This document shows positions 49,603-60,165 of a DNA stretch of 62,912 nt, piece by piece. Position 1 is the first letter of the stretch, and each line of letters begins with the position of its first letter. This stretch comes from Lonsdalea iberica (lineage in GTDB: Bacteria; Pseudomonadota; Gammaproteobacteria; Enterobacterales; Enterobacteriaceae). The position numbers and the translations under genes were made by a program. Below the pieces are notes generated by a model. That model made no database searches. It saw only the letters and a list, made by a program, of their open reading frames with translations, and had not been told where the DNA came from. The stretch covers positions 1 through 62,912 of the forward strand of contig NZ_LUTP01000022.1 of assembly GCF_002111585.1 (NCBI RefSeq), in the 5' to 3' direction.

Positions 49603-50511
49603 TCACGCCGCGATCAGGAAAGAAGCACACTGATTGGCCAGCTCGGCGCACTTGTGTTTCAGCACCTGCTTCAGCTGTAGCGCCTCGCGCGACTGTGGCG
49701 TGTCGCGACGGCTGATCATCATCACCTCGAACGGCAAGGGCTGAATAATCGGGACGATTTTAAGCTGGTCGGTGTAACGGCGCGCGGTGAACAAATCCAC
49801 GATCCCGGTGCCGCCGCCGGCCAGCACCATATCGGCGATGACGGAATAGGTTTTGATGAACAGGGCGGCGGCCGGTTGCAGGCCGCGGTCGTTCAGGGCG
49901 CGATGAACGACCCGTCCCAACGGATCCTGTTGCTGCATCATTAATAAGTTGTTCTGACACAACCATTCCAGCGAGACGGGGCCTTGCTGCGGGCTGTCTT
50001 TTGGCAACAGTGCCACCATTGTGGACTGGCACAGCGGTTCGGCGACCAAATCAGACGGTACCTGCTGGCCGAAGACCAGCGCCAGATCCAGCTGATGCTG
50101 CTGTATATCCTGACACAGCGTGCTGAAGTGTTCGGTCACCAGTTCCACGTTTACCCGCGACGACTGCTGGTGAAAGGCTACCATCGCCGGCGCCACAATC
50201 ATCTGGCCGAAGGCATGCGCCGCGCCCAGACGCACCGTCTGACTTTGTCCTTTGCGAATTTGTTCCGTCAGTGAATTGATGGATTGCAGCTGTTCATACA
50301 GCGTCTGCACTTGCGGGATCAGTCTGTGGCCTTCGTCCGTGACGACCATGCCTTGCGTCCGGCGCTCGAACAGGGCAAAACCAAGCTGCTGCTCGGCGTG
50401 ATTCAGCACGCGGCTGACGTTCGGTTGAGAGACATTCAGTAAGCGCGCCGCGCCGCTAATGGTGCCGGCCTGAAGAATGGCCTGAAAAACTTCGATATGG
50501 CGTAGTCGCAT
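49603..50511 (-). CDS. LysR-family transcriptional regulator
   Basis: A 302-residue regulator. The helix-turn-helix lies at residues 1-60 (MRLRHIEVFQAILQAGTISGAARLLNVSQPNVSRVLNHAEQQLGFALFER), followed by a ligand-binding domain (VRLGAAHAFGQMIVAPAMVAFHQQ, GGGTGIVDLFTAR). It lies on the same strand as the large peptide operon, 400 bp beyond its last gene, and may regulate it. A near-palindrome TGTTGCAAATGCAACA at 50589-50604, 78 bp upstream, fits an autoregulatory site. Confidence 0.88.
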   Translation of the reverse strand: MRLRHIEVFQAILQAGTISGAARLLNVSQPNVSRVLNHAEQQLGFALFERRTQGMVVTDEGHRLIPQVQTLYEQLQSINSLTEQIRKGQSQTVRLGAAHAFGQMIVAPAMVAFHQQSSRVNVELVTEHFSTLCQDIQQHQLDLALVFGQQVPSDLVAEPLCQSTMVALLPKDSPQQGPVSLEWLCQNNLLMMQQQDPLGRVVHRALNDRGLQPAAALFIKTYSVIADMVLAGGGTGIVDLFTARRYTDQLKIVPIIQPLPFEVMMISRRDTPQSREALQLKQVLKHKCAELANQCASFLIAA

Positions 50512-50913
50512 AGCCTGAACCTTAAGTCATTTTGCTGAGTGTGGCGGGTGGAAATCGAACCGTCGGAGGCGAAACGCATCAAACTGACTGTTGCAAATGC
50601 AACATTTGCGCCATGTCGTTATTCGTTAGGGTAGAAAACGGCGCAGGCCCGCGCGCAAGGTAAGGGATACGTGGCGGCGGGCAGGGCGTCGTCGGTAGGG
50701 ATCGCTGATTTACTCCATGATGGTGCGTCAATTCTCATCGCCAGGCTGCACTGCACCAAAATGGTGAAATTAAGTGCGGGACACGCGTCACCGGGAGATA
50801 GAGAGGGCACGACAGCTCGGTCGCCACCCGTCTGCCCGGTGTTGGGCTGCCACCCCTGATAGAGGAGGGCGTCGTAGGCAACAGATACTCGCCCCGGGGG
50901 GCGAGCCTAACGG
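50512..50913. promoter_or_regulatory. Region upstream of the LysR gene, downstream of iaaA
   Basis: About 400 bp. It contains the palindromic TGTTGCAAATGCAACA (50589-50604), a candidate operator, and a GC-rich hairpin after iaaA (CTCGCCCC / GGGGCGAG, 50888-50905), a possible terminator for the long operon. No gene was supported. Confidence 0.45.
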
Positions 50914-51873
50914 TCACCGATAAATATCGACCACCGGTTCCGCGCCGACGTAGCCATAGCCGCGGTACATCCCCTCGCTGTTAAAGGTCAGGGCGATATT
51001 ACCGGCGTGGTCGACGGCGATCAGGCCACCGCTGCCGCCGAGCGCCAGCACTTTATCCATGACAACCCGTTCGGCGGCCTGCGCCAGCGGCAGTCCCGCA
51101 TACTCCATCAGCGCGGAAACGTCGTAGGCGGCTAACACGCGCATAAACACTTCGCCGGTGCCGGTGCAGGACACGGCGACGGTCTGGTTATTGGCATAGC
51201 AGCCTGCGCCGATCACCGGTGAGTCGCCCACGCGCCCGACCTGTTTGTTGGTCATGCCGCCGGTCGATGTCGCCGCCGCCAGATTGCCCGCCGCATCCAG
51301 CGCCACGGCCCCGACGGTGCCGTATTTATTGTGCGGATCGATCGGATCGCCGCCGTATGCGTTGCCTGCGCCGTCGTGATCCAGCACGATCCTGCCGCCG
51401 TCGGCCTGCGCCTGTAGCAACTGCTCATAGCGGTCGTCGGTGAAGAAGAAGTCTGACTCAACCATCTCCAGACCTTGTTGATGGGCGAAGCTTTCCGCGC
51501 CTTCGGCGGTCAACATGACGTGTGGACTGTGTTCCAGCACCTGGCGGGCGGCCAGTATCGGGTTGCGGATGTGGCTGACGCCCGCTACGGCGCCCGCCTC
51601 CAGTGTTCGCCCGTCCATCATGCTGGCATCAAGCTCGTGCGTGCCTTCGTGGGTAAAGACCGAGCCTTTGCCAGCGTTAAACAGCGGACACTCTTCCAGC
51701 CGCCGTACGGCTTCGGTCACCGCATCCAGCGCGCTGCCGTGGTTGGACAGCACGTCCTGTCCGCCGCGCACGATCTCCTGCAACGCGGCGCGATAGCGCT
51801 GTTCTTTCTCGCTGTTCATCGCGGCACGGGCGATAGCGCCTGCGCCGCCGTGAATAACAATCACCGGTTTCAT
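50914..51873 (-). CDS. iaaA: Isoaspartyl peptidase / L-asparaginase (plant type)
   Basis: A 319-residue Ntn-hydrolase from ATG 51873 (GAGGAA upstream; the open frame extends further without homology). The self-cleavage site and nucleophile is Thr186 in NKYGTVGAVALDAAGNLAAATSTGGMTNKQVGRVGDSPVIGAG. The precursor splits into alpha and beta chains. It hydrolyses beta-aspartyl dipeptides and asparagine. In E. coli iaaA is the gene directly before gsiABCD; here it is the last gene of the same functional group, behind the M55 peptidase, about 95 bp after it. Confidence 0.95.
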   Translation of the reverse strand: MKPVIVIHGGAGAIARAAMNSEKEQRYRAALQEIVRGGQDVLSNHGSALDAVTEAVRRLEECPLFNAGKGSVFTHEGTHELDASMMDGRTLEAGAVAGVSHIRNPILAARQVLEHSPHVMLTAEGAESFAHQQGLEMVESDFFFTDDRYEQLLQAQADGGRIVLDHDGAGNAYGGDPIDPHNKYGTVGAVALDAAGNLAAATSTGGMTNKQVGRVGDSPVIGAGCYANNQTVAVSCTGTGEVFMRVLAAYDVSALMEYAGLPLAQAAERVVMDKVLALGGSGGLIAVDHAGNIALTFNSEGMYRGYGYVGAEPVVDIYR

Positions 51874-51967
51874 GATGTTCCTCATCGGGAGCGGGAGCGC
51901 GTCGTCGTGAGTCCGCGCCCCTGGTGTGCGTGTCGGTCTGACGATGGCGTCAGACCGAGCGTTGGAT

Positions 51968-52787
51968 TCAGTTCTGGGTCGAGGCCAGATAGGAGAAGGC
52001 GCACAGCAGATTGATGATCTCCGCCATGTCAGGCGCGCTGTACCCGACGGTGATGGCATCGACTCGCTCGACGTTGGGGATCAGGCAGAACAGATCGGCC
52101 ATCACCGGTTTCGCTACCATGACCTCCAGGCGATAGGGCGGTTGCAGGCGAGTCGTTTGCTCCTGATGTGCCTGCTGAACGGCGTGGGTCGCCGCCTGAC
52201 GAATGGCGTTGCGGGCTTCCTCCGGACTCAGAGATTCGGCCGCCGTCTGGGAAATGGCGCGTTTCACGCAGGCGAAGCCCGCCGCCGGGTAGTAGCGCTG
52301 AATCCACTGCTGTAAGACGTCGTCGCCGCTCACCAGCCACAGCGGTGTATCCAGCTCGGCGCCCGCGGCGGCATAAATATCGCTTTCTCCCATCACTTCG
52401 CCGTTGATTTTGACGCGATAGAACGCGCGGCTGTTGATGGTGTGCGCCAATACGCCGAATTCACCGGCGGCGGTGTGATAGCCGATAAACATCAGTCCGT
52501 CGAACGGACCTTCCTGCAGACCTTCCACCATCGAGAGTCCGCGTGGTTTGCCCTGCACCAGACGGGCACGCGGGTCGATGTTGTCCGCTCGCAGGTTGGT
52601 CATGGACGCATGGCTGTCGGCGACCACCACCTCGCTGGCACCCCCAGCGAAGGCGCCTCGATGGCGGCATTCACTTCCTGTTCCATTAGCGCGCGCGCCA
52701 GCGCGTATTCCGGGTGGCCGGGGCTGCACTGTTCCGGGCGCATGACGCCGGCAACGCCTCTATATCCGCTGAAATAAAGACTCTCAT
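51968..52787 (-). pseudogene. M55-family D-aminopeptidase (DppA-like), two single-base frameshifts
   Basis: The true start is 52787 (MRVFISADIE). After codon 10 the frame is lost: one base is missing in GAGGC near 52757, where GAGGGC would give EGVAGVMRPEQCSPGHPEYALARALMEQEVNAAIE. A second base is missing in an identical GAGGC context near 52657. Beyond it the original frame resumes with GAFAGGASEVVVADSHASMTNLRADNID to the C-terminus. Restoring both gives about 273 aa, the size of B. subtilis DppA, a zinc D-amino-acid dipeptidase. Metal-ligand regions (FISADIEG, VADSH, GYHT) would be intact. Either the gene is inactivated or two Gs were lost in sequencing. Confidence 0.85.
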
Positions 52788-52797
52788 GATAATTTCC

Positions 52798-53855
52798 TCA
52801 ATCAAAAACGTGTTGCGCCAGCTTGTCCAGCACCTGCGGCAGCGCTGGGCGGAAGTGGTCGCGGAAGCCGGTGACGGGTTCCGCCTGTAACAGCGCGTCC
52901 AGCACCGCATGTTCCGTGGCGTCCGCCGCCGCGCTGAGCAGCGGCTCCAGCCGTTCGTCGTCGGGCGCTCCGGCGTCGCGCAGGTGGAAAACGCGACGGC
53001 GATATCGCCGGAGCCGTGGCCCCAATAGCTCCCCAGCCGTCCCAGACCCGCGCCCGCGCGTTTGGCGATGCGGCTCAGTTGGCGAGCGTCCAGCGGCGCG
53101 TTCGTCGCCATAATAATGATGATAGATCCCGCGTCGCGCTGTGGCGCCAGTTCCGGCAGGAGCGGGGCGATAGCCTGTCCCATCGGCACGCCGTCCAGCG
53201 TCAGCGAGGCGAGGGTGCCGAAGTTGGCGAGCACCAATACGCCCAGCGTCGCGTCCATATCGGCGATGTGCCGCGACGCCGTGCCGATGCCGCCTTTCAG
53301 GCCGAAGCAGCTCATCCCGCGACCGGCACCCACGCTGCCGCGTGCGAAAGCGGCCGTCGCCTCGTCCAGCGCCGACTGCGCCATCGATTCGGTCACGGCC
53401 AGCGCCTGAATATCGTTCAACCAGCCATCGTTGCACTCCAGCGCCAGCGGATTGACGGTCGGCAGTGAACGCCCCAGCTCCGGGTTGCGGCGGATGGCGT
53501 CGCGCACCAACGTGGTGAATAGCGTCCCGACGGCCAGCGTATTGCTAAGCAGTATCGGGGTTTGTAACTGTCCCAGCTCTTCTATCTGCACCAGACCGAC
53601 GGGTTTGGCGAAGCCGTTGAGCACCGCCGCGCCGCAGGGCAGGGGATGGGTGAAGAGATTGCCGCCGGGCGGCACGATGGCGGTGACGCCGGTTTGGATC
53701 TCGCCCTGCGCCAGCGTGCTGTGGCCGACGCGAACGCCGGGCACATCGCCAAGCGCATTGTGCGGACCGCTCACGAACCGCGGGCAGCCCAACTGACGGT
53801 CATCCCGCCAGCGCTGTAGCAGCGCGTTTAGCCGCGCCTGTTGATAAGCGCTCAT
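52798..53855 (-). pseudogene. P1-family (DmpA/BapA-type) aminopeptidase, one frameshift near the C-terminus
   Basis: From ATG 53855 (GAGGAGG upstream) the frame encodes a P1 peptidase: ALGDVPGVRVGHSTL, GVTAIVPPGGNLFTHPLPCGAAVLNGFAKPVGLVQIEELG, and the self-cleavage region GAGRGMSCFGLKGGIGTASRH. After IAVAFST the frame is lost near 52984. A neighbouring frame continues LRDAGAPDDERLEPLLSAAADATEHAVLDALLQAEPVTG to a stop at 52798. Adding one C to a CC run restores a protein of about 352 aa. The family cleaves N-terminal residues, including D- or beta-amino acids, from short peptides. It lies 10 bp before the M55 peptidase in the same operon. Confidence 0.85.
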
Positions 53856-53865
53856 GCTCGCCTCC

Positions 53866-54765
53866 TCACCCGTTAAGTTTAGGGTCAAGCGTGTCGCGCA
53901 GCGCATCGCCCAGCAGGTTGAACGCCAGCACCGAGAAGAAGATGGCGAGGCCAGGGAATACGCTGACGTGCCACTGTCCAGCCATCATCATGCTGCGGCT
54001 CATCGCCAGCACGTTGCCCCACTCGGGGACATCCGGCTCCGGCCCCAGACCGATGAAGCTCAGGCTGGCGGCGGTCAGAATGCTGGTGCCGATTCGCATG
54101 GTGAAATAGACGATCACGTTGGACAGCGTGCCGGGCAGGATGTGGCGCAGCAGGATGATACGGTCCGGCGCACCGGCGCAGCGCACCGCTTCGACGTAGG
54201 CCGCCTGTTTTAACGACAGCGTCGAGGCGCGCACGATACGGGCGAAGACCGGCACGCTGAATACGGCCACGGCGATAATCACGTTGTTCAGCCCCGGCCC
54301 GAGGATGGCGACGACCGCAATCGCCAGCAGCATCCCAGGGAAGGCGAACAGCACGTCCGAACCGCGCATGATCAGCATGTCCACCCAGCGGCCGTAGTAG
54401 CCCGCCAGCAGACCCAGCGCGATGCCCGCCAGCATGCCCAGCGTGACGGAAAAAATGCCGATATAGAGCGAGATACGCGCGCCGTAGATGATGCGGCTCA
54501 TCACATCGCGGCCCAGATCGTCAGTGCCCATCCAATGGCCGGCGGACGGCGGAGAGGACAGCGCCATCCAGTCCGACTCCAGCGGGTTGTACGGCGCCAG
54601 CCAGGGCGCGAACACCGCTACCAGAATCAGAAACAGGATGAATCCGCCCGATATCATCGCCATCGGATTGCGTCGCAGGGCTTGCCAGAAGTCGCGCCAC
54701 GGTGAACGAAGGGGCGTCGCGTCAAGCGGGGAGGCGGCTACGGCAGGTTCAGTAGGCAGTGTCAT
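53866..54765 (-). CDS. gsiD: Oligopeptide/glutathione-type ABC transporter permease (DppC/GsiD family)
   Basis: A 299-residue inner-membrane permease with an N-terminal cytoplasmic stretch and about six helices. It contains the family N-terminal permease block ([29 protein letters not shown]) and the EAA-type loop [30 protein letters not shown] that contacts the ATPase. It pairs with the permease encoded 11 bp upstream. The symbol follows the order and domain structure of E. coli gsiABCD; the true substrate may be another short peptide. Confidence 0.88.
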   Translation of the reverse strand: MTLPTEPAVAASPLDATPLRSPWRDFWQALRRNPMAMISGGFILFLILVAVFAPWLAPYNPLESDWMALSSPPSAGHWMGTDDLGRDVMSRIIYGARISLYIGIFSVTLGMLAGIALGLLAGYYGRWVDMLIMRGSDVLFAFPGMLLAIAVVAILGPGLNNVIIAVAVFSVPVFARIVRASTLSLKQAAYVEAVRCAGAPDRIILLRHILPGTLSNVIVYFTMRIGTSILTAASLSFIGLGPEPDVPEWGNVLAMSRSMMMAGQWHVSVFPGLAIFFSVLAFNLLGDALRDTLDPKLNG

Positions 54766-54776
54766 GGTCGTGGCTC

Positions 54777-55697
54777 CTAACGCAGGCGGATCGCTGGGTT
54801 GACCACCGCGTACAGCAGGTCGACCAGCAGATTAATCAAAATGAATTCAAACACGAACAGCATGACCAGCGCCTGAATCACCGGCTGGTCCTGCGTTTTG
54901 ATGGATTCGATCAGCAGCCAGCCAAGGCCCGGCCAGCTGAATACGCTTTCCACCACGATGGAGCCGCCGAGCAGGAAACCGAACTGTAGCCCGAGCATGG
55001 TGATGACCGGGATCAGCGCATTGCGCATGACGTGTTTCCAAACGATCAGTCGGCTGCGCAGCCCTTTGGCTCTGGCGGTGCGCACGAAATCTTCCTGCAT
55101 GACCTCCATAAAGGCCGAGCGGGTAAAGCGGGCCATCACCGCCGCCACCGACGCGCCCAGCGTCAGTGCCGGAAGAATCAGGTCGGACGGCTGGTTAAAG
55201 CCGCCGACGGAAAAGACGCCGAACGGCATGGCGACAAACTGGATGAGCAACAGACCTAGCCAGAAGGGCGGCATCGAAATGCCGCCCACGGCTAAACTCA
55301 TCAATGACCAGTCCTGCCAGCGGCCGCGCTTCAGCGCAGACAACACGCCGATCAGCAGACCGAGCACCACCGACCAGGCGAAGCCGGCCAGCGCCAGATA
55401 CAGCGTCGGCATGAAGCTCTTCTGAATGACGCCAAGCACCGGCTGCTGGGTGCGATAGGTCACGCCCAGGTCGCCGTGCGCCAGACCGCCAAGCCAGTTG
55501 AGATACTGCTGCGGCAGCGGATCGTTAAGCCCCAAGTGCTGGCGGGCGGCTTCCACTGTTTCCAGCGTGGCGTCGGGACCGGCGTAGAGCCGCGCCGGAT
55601 CGCCCGGCAGCAGCTTGATGAAACCGAATACCAACAGGGAGACCACCAGCAGTACCGGGATCATTTCCAGCAAACGTCGAATTAAATAGGCAAACAT
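54777..55697 (-). CDS. gsiC: Oligopeptide/glutathione-type ABC transporter permease (DppB/GsiC family)
   Basis: A 306-residue permease with six helices: [35 protein letters not shown] at the start and the ATPase-contact loop [34 protein letters not shown]. The GDPA motif after TM1 and the [24 protein letters not shown] end are typical. It forms the membrane channel with GsiD. It lies 17 bp after the binding-protein gene. Confidence 0.9.
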   Translation of the reverse strand: MFAYLIRRLLEMIPVLLVVSLLVFGFIKLLPGDPARLYAGPDATLETVEAARQHLGLNDPLPQQYLNWLGGLAHGDLGVTYRTQQPVLGVIQKSFMPTLYLALAGFAWSVVLGLLIGVLSALKRGRWQDWSLMSLAVGGISMPPFWLGLLLIQFVAMPFGVFSVGGFNQPSDLILPALTLGASVAAVMARFTRSAFMEVMQEDFVRTARAKGLRSRLIVWKHVMRNALIPVITMLGLQFGFLLGGSIVVESVFSWPGLGWLLIESIKTQDQPVIQALVMLFVFEFILINLLVDLLYAVVNPAIRLR

Positions 55698-55714
55698 GGC
55701 GCTCCCCTGTGTGA

Positions 55715-57256
55715 TTACTTGAACTGAGCCTGATCGAAGATCAGCGAACCATCGGCCAGCATGTAAACGCCGGACAGATTTTTGGCTTTACCGACCAGAT
55801 TGTCCGGCGCCCCCAGGAAGACGACAGGCGCATCTTTCCAAATCAGCTTCTGCGCTTCGGCGTAAGCGGCGGCGCGTTTGCCTGCATCGGCGGTCGCCAG
55901 ACCGTCGGCGATCGCTTTATCCGTGGCCGGGCTGCTGTAGTAAGAGACGTTGTACGACGTCGGCACCCAGGATTCGGTGGCGTACAGCGGACGCAGCGCC
56001 CAGTCGGCATCGCCGGTTGACGGAGACCAGCCGTTGTAGAACAGATCGAATTCGGCTTTCTTCGGATCGGTCACGCCCCACAGCTTCTGGTCGCGCATCC
56101 CGGAATCCATCGGCGTCACGGTGACCTTGATGCCGACCTGCTCCAGCTGCTGCTTGAAGAACTGCGCGCTGCGGATGTAGTCGGTGCGGTTGGTGGTCCA
56201 CAGTTTCAGCGTCAACCCATTGCCGTAGCCCGCTTCTTTCAGCAGCGCCTTGGCTTTCGCCGGGTTGTAGCTGTAGTTCGGTTCGGTCTGCGGTTGGAAG
56301 AATTGCACGTTCGGCGCCATCGGCGACTGGGCGGTCGTGCCCAAACCGGCAAAGCTGACTTTCAGCCAGATATCGCGGTTGATGGCGTAGTTGAGCGCCT
56401 GACGTACGCGGACGTCTTTTAGCGCGGCGCTCTGGTTATTCATCGCGATCCAGTACAGGTAGATCCCGGCGTCGCTCTGAATAGCCAGTTTGCTGTCGCT
56501 TTTCACGGTATTCACCAGATCGGACGGCAGCGGATAAGCCACATCGGTCTGACCCGCCTTCAGCGAGGCCACGCGGGTAGAATCTTCCGGCGCAGGGTAG
56601 AAGGTTACGCTGTCGACTTTCGGCCAGCCTTGCTGCCAGTAGTGGTCATATTTCACTAATTTGACATCTTTCCCCTGCTGCCACTCGGTGAACTTGAACG
56701 GGCCGGTGCCGACCGGATGCACGCGCAGCTGGGCTTCGTCCGGATACTGTTTTAGCGCCGCCGGGCTGTGCATGACCGCCGACGGGTGCGCCAGCGTGTT
56801 GATAAACGCGCCGAAAGATTCGTTTAGTTCGATTTTGACTTGCGAAGGCGAAAGCACCGTCACGCTTTTGATCATCTTGAACAGGCTGTTGCGCTTCAGG
56901 CCTTTGCTTTGGTCGCTCAGGCGATCCAGGTTGGCTTTGACAGCGTCGGCGTTGAACGGCGTGCCGTCCTGAAAGGTCACGCCGTCGCGCAGCGTAAGGG
57001 TGAATTCGGTGGCGTGATCGTTGCTGGTGTAGCCGGTGGCGAGTCTGGGCACCAGTTTCATCGTGTTGTCGAACTGGAACAGACGCTCGAAGATACCGCT
57101 CTGCACGGAGTAGCTCAGCGTATCTGACGTGTCGTGCGGATCTAGCCCGGTGATATCGGCATACATGGAAACGCGTAAATCCTGCGCCTGAGCGGCCGCC
57201 GCCAGACACAGGGATAGCCCAAGGACGGCGGTGGAGCGGCGAAGTCGTAATTGCAT
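55715..57256 (-). CDS. gsiB: Periplasmic peptide-binding protein (GsiB-like, SBP family 5)
   Basis: A 513-residue exported binding protein. Its signal peptide (MQLRLRRSTAVLGLSLCLAAAAQA) is cleaved before Gln25. The mature part carries the family 5 pattern LDPHDTSDTLSYSVQSGIFERLFQFD, GVTFQDGTPFNADAVKANLDR, VGTGPFKFTEWQQGKDVKLVKYDHYW and VRQALNYAINRDIW. Length and pattern match GsiB of the glutathione importer. It captures short peptides, possibly with D- or isopeptide bonds given its operon partners. Confidence 0.92.
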   Translation of the reverse strand: MQLRLRRSTAVLGLSLCLAAAAQAQDLRVSMYADITGLDPHDTSDTLSYSVQSGIFERLFQFDNTMKLVPRLATGYTSNDHATEFTLTLRDGVTFQDGTPFNADAVKANLDRLSDQSKGLKRNSLFKMIKSVTVLSPSQVKIELNESFGAFINTLAHPSAVMHSPAALKQYPDEAQLRVHPVGTGPFKFTEWQQGKDVKLVKYDHYWQQGWPKVDSVTFYPAPEDSTRVASLKAGQTDVAYPLPSDLVNTVKSDSKLAIQSDAGIYLYWIAMNNQSAALKDVRVRQALNYAINRDIWLKVSFAGLGTTAQSPMAPNVQFFQPQTEPNYSYNPAKAKALLKEAGYGNGLTLKLWTTNRTDYIRSAQFFKQQLEQVGIKVTVTPMDSGMRDQKLWGVTDPKKAEFDLFYNGWSPSTGDADWALRPLYATESWVPTSYNVSYYSSPATDKAIADGLATADAGKRAAAYAEAQKLIWKDAPVVFLGAPDNLVGKAKNLSGVYMLADGSLIFDQAQFK

Positions 57257-57297
57257 GGTGTGTCTCCTGCGTGAGGTTGTGGTGCGAATAAGCGTTT

Positions 57298-59175
57298 TTA
57301 TGTGTTGTTTTCGTGAGTGCTGACCCAGTGGTGCGGCGCGACCTGGCGATACTTTGCCTTGGCGACTTTCTCGCTGGCTTTTTTCAGCGGGGAAGGCATT
57401 TCGCTGTCGTCGAGCTGACGTGCGGTGCGATGAAGGGGATCGGCCACCGGCACCGCGGACAGCAGACGGCGGGTATACGGGTGCTGCGGGTTATTAAACA
57501 CGGACTGACGAGGGCCGATTTCCACAATTTGCCCGAGGTACATGACCGCCACGCGGTTGGCGATGCGTTCCACGACCGCCATATCATGGGAAATAAAAAT
57601 CCACGACACGCCGGTCTTCTGTTGTAAATCCATCATCAGGTTGACGACCTGAGCCTGAATAGATACGTCCAGCGCGGACACCGCCTCGTCAGCGATAATC
57701 ACTGCCGGTTTCAGCGCCATGGCGCGGGCAATCGCAATGCGCTGGCGCTGCCCACCCGAAAATTCATGCGGGTAGCGCTGGGCGTGCTTCGGCTCGAGAC
57801 CGACGCTTTTCAACAGCGCCTGCACCTGGGGCGTCGCCTCTTCCAGCGACTTCACCAGCCCGTGCAGCATCAGCGGCTCAGCGATGGTGAATCCGACGGT
57901 CAGACGCGGATTGAGCGAGGCGTAGGGGTCTTGAAACACCATCTGCATCTTGCGGCGCAGCGGTTGAAACGCCTTATCCCGCATCAGCGAAACTTCTTTG
58001 CCTTGAAACTGAATGCTTTCGGATTCGCTGTCGACCAGCCGCAGCAGCGCGCGGCCGGTGGTGGATTTGCCGCAGCCGCTTTCGCCGACAATCGCCAGCG
58101 TTTCACCCGGCCAGACGCTGAAATCGATCTGCTCCACCGCATGGACGTGGTGGGTGACGTGAGACAAGATGCCGGTGCGTACCGGGTAGTAAACCTTGAG
58201 GCCGCGGATATCCAACAGCGGCGGCGCATCGTAGCGCGCGGTGATATGGTCGCTTTCCGGCGTTTTCTGGCGCTGGCCCAGCAGCGGGAAACGTCGAGGC
58301 CAGCGGCTGTTTTCCATGTCGCCCAGTTTCGGTACGGCGGCCAGTAGCGCCTGGGTGTAGGGGTGCTGCGGCGCGGTGAAAATCGCCTCGACCGTCCCCT
58401 CTTCGACCACTTCGCCGCGGTACATCACCACAACCCGGTCGGCGATTTCTGCCACAACGCCCATATCGTGGGTGATAAACAGCACGGCCATGTCGCTCTG
58501 CTGTTGCAGGTTGCGCAGGATTTGCAGAATGCGCGCCTGTACGGTGACGTCCAGCGCCGTCGTCGGTTCATCGGCGATCAGCAACTGCGGATCGCAGGCC
58601 AGCGCCTGCGCAATCATCACCCGCTGGCGCATGCCCCCGGACAGCGAGTGCGGATAGCTGTTCATCACCCGGTCAACGTCGGCGATACGCACTTTGCGCA
58701 GCAGCGCTCGCGCCTTGCCGTCGGCCGCCGCCGCATCGCAGATCTGATGATCTAACAGCGCTTCAGTCAGCTGATCGCCGACCTTCAGCACGGGGTTCAG
58801 GGAGGTCATCGGTTCCTGAAAGATCATCGCCATTTCACGGCCGCGCAGTTGGCGGCGGGCGTCGTCTTTCATTTGCAGCAGCGAGTGCTGTTCGCCGCCG
58901 CGCGTGGTAAAGCGAATCGCCCCGCGCTCGATGCGCGCGGCGTTAGCCAGCAGGCCCATGACCGTCAGCGAGGTCACGGATTTACCCGAGCCGCTTTCGC
59001 CCACGACGGCCACCACTTCACCTTTATTCAGCGTGAAAGAGACGCCTTTCAGCGCCAAATGGTTGCCGGAGCGGCCGTTAAAGCTGACGCTCAGGTCGTG
59101 GATTTCCAGCACCGGACGCGGCGCGTTGCCGGATGCTGTGGCGGTGGTCGGCTTTGTGGACTGGGTATCCGTCAT
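57298..59175 (-). CDS. gsiA: Double-domain ABC transporter ATPase (GsiA-like)
   Basis: A 625-residue ATPase with two tandem nucleotide-binding domains, as in E. coli GsiA. The first has Walker [13 protein letters not shown], signature [15 protein letters not shown] and Walker [15 protein letters not shown]; the second has [29 protein letters not shown] and [14 protein letters not shown]. Both oligopeptide C-terminal motifs ([26 protein letters not shown]) are present. The start at 59175 has GGAG 5 nt upstream; the frame is open to 59364 inside ycjG. It powers import through GsiC/GsiD. Confidence 0.95.
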   Translation of the reverse strand: MTDTQSTKPTTATASGNAPRPVLEIHDLSVSFNGRSGNHLALKGVSFTLNKGEVVAVVGESGSGKSVTSLTVMGLLANAARIERGAIRFTTRGGEQHSLLQMKDDARRQLRGREMAMIFQEPMTSLNPVLKVGDQLTEALLDHQICDAAAADGKARALLRKVRIADVDRVMNSYPHSLSGGMRQRVMIAQALACDPQLLIADEPTTALDVTVQARILQILRNLQQQSDMAVLFITHDMGVVAEIADRVVVMYRGEVVEEGTVEAIFTAPQHPYTQALLAAVPKLGDMENSRWPRRFPLLGQRQKTPESDHITARYDAPPLLDIRGLKVYYPVRTGILSHVTHHVHAVEQIDFSVWPGETLAIVGESGCGKSTTGRALLRLVDSESESIQFQGKEVSLMRDKAFQPLRRKMQMVFQDPYASLNPRLTVGFTIAEPLMLHGLVKSLEEATPQVQALLKSVGLEPKHAQRYPHEFSGGQRQRIAIARAMALKPAVIIADEAVSALDVSIQAQVVNLMMDLQQKTGVSWIFISHDMAVVERIANRVAVMYLGQIVEIGPRQSVFNNPQHPYTRRLLSAVPVADPLHRTARQLDDSEMPSPLKKASEKVAKAKYRQVAPHHWVSTHENNT

Positions 59176-59195
59176 CGTCACTCCGGGGTTTGTGG

Positions 59196-60161
59196 TTATA
59201 GCCAAATGCGGCCGAGGTTGTAGGTCAAATAAGGGGCGCTGTCCGCCGCCAGCCAGATAGGGCCGTCCAGATCGACATGAATGGCGCTGAGCGTGACCGG
59301 TAGCGCGGCTTCCATCGCCAGCGAAGAGCCGAGCATGCAGCCGATCATGATGCGCAGACCGCACCGTTTGGCTTCATTGACCATCGCCAGCGCTTCGGTC
59401 AGGCCGCCGCACTTGTCGAGCTTGATGTTGATCATTTCGTAGCGATCGCGCAGCGCGGCGATGTCTCCGCCGTGATGACAACTTTCATCGGCGCAGATCG
59501 GAATCGCGTGGATGAAGTCCGCCAGCGCCTCGTCTTCTCCGGCGGGGAGCGGTTGTTCCACCATGGCGACACGGCAAGCGGCGAGCTGCTGGAGCAGCGG
59601 GCCCAGATCGCGCCCTCCCCAGGCTTCGTTGGCGTCGACGATCAGCGTCACGTTAGGCGCTACCTGACGAATAGCCGCCACTTTCTCCACAATCTGCTCG
59701 CCGTCCAGCTTGATTTTCAGCAGCAGCGCGCCGCGGGACACCGCGTCAGCGGCGGCCTTGACCATGTTCTCCAACGTGTCGAGGCTGAGCGTTTCGGCGG
59801 TGATGACGGACTGCGGCGGCTGAATCGCCAGATGTTGCCATAGTGTCTGTTTGTTCAGGGCTGCGTTGAGCCGCCACAGCGCGCAGTCGATCGCATTGCG
59901 CGCGGCGCCCGGCGGCAGTAAAGATTGCAGGTCGTTCAGTGAAAGGCTGCGTTCTACGGCATCTCGCACCGTTTCCAATTGTCGGACGACGCTTTCAGGT
60001 GTTTCCTGGTAGTGGGCCGTCGGCGTGCATTCGCCGCGGCCGATAAAGCCGCGTTCTTCCAACGTGACCCGCACCACGGTGATGGCGGTACGCGTACCGC
60101 GAGAGATGGCGAACGGGCGAGCCAGAGGCAATTCCACGGTTTCGATCTGCATCTGTCGCAT
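59196..60161 (-). CDS. ycjG: L-Ala-D/L-Glu (dipeptide) epimerase, enolase superfamily
   Basis: A 321-residue enolase-superfamily enzyme. Catalytic lysines are in LLKIKLDG and INIKLDKCGG. Metal ligands are Asp, Glu and Asp in LIVDANEAWGG, MVEQPLP and ICADESC. It epimerises L-Ala-D-Glu from murein to L-Ala-L-Glu. Because it sits 4 bp after a DUF1611/DgcN gene, it could instead be DgcA of the D-glutamate pathway, which belongs to the same family. Either reading fits use of cell-wall-derived peptides. Confidence 0.9.
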   Translation of the reverse strand: MRQMQIETVELPLARPFAISRGTRTAITVVRVTLEERGFIGRGECTPTAHYQETPESVVRQLETVRDAVERSLSLNDLQSLLPPGAARNAIDCALWRLNAALNKQTLWQHLAIQPPQSVITAETLSLDTLENMVKAAADAVSRGALLLKIKLDGEQIVEKVAAIRQVAPNVTLIVDANEAWGGRDLGPLLQQLAACRVAMVEQPLPAGEDEALADFIHAIPICADESCHHGGDIAALRDRYEMINIKLDKCGGLTEALAMVNEAKRCGLRIMIGCMLGSSLAMEAALPVTLSAIHVDLDGPIWLAADSAPYLTYNLGRIWL

Positions 60162-60165
60162 CGGC

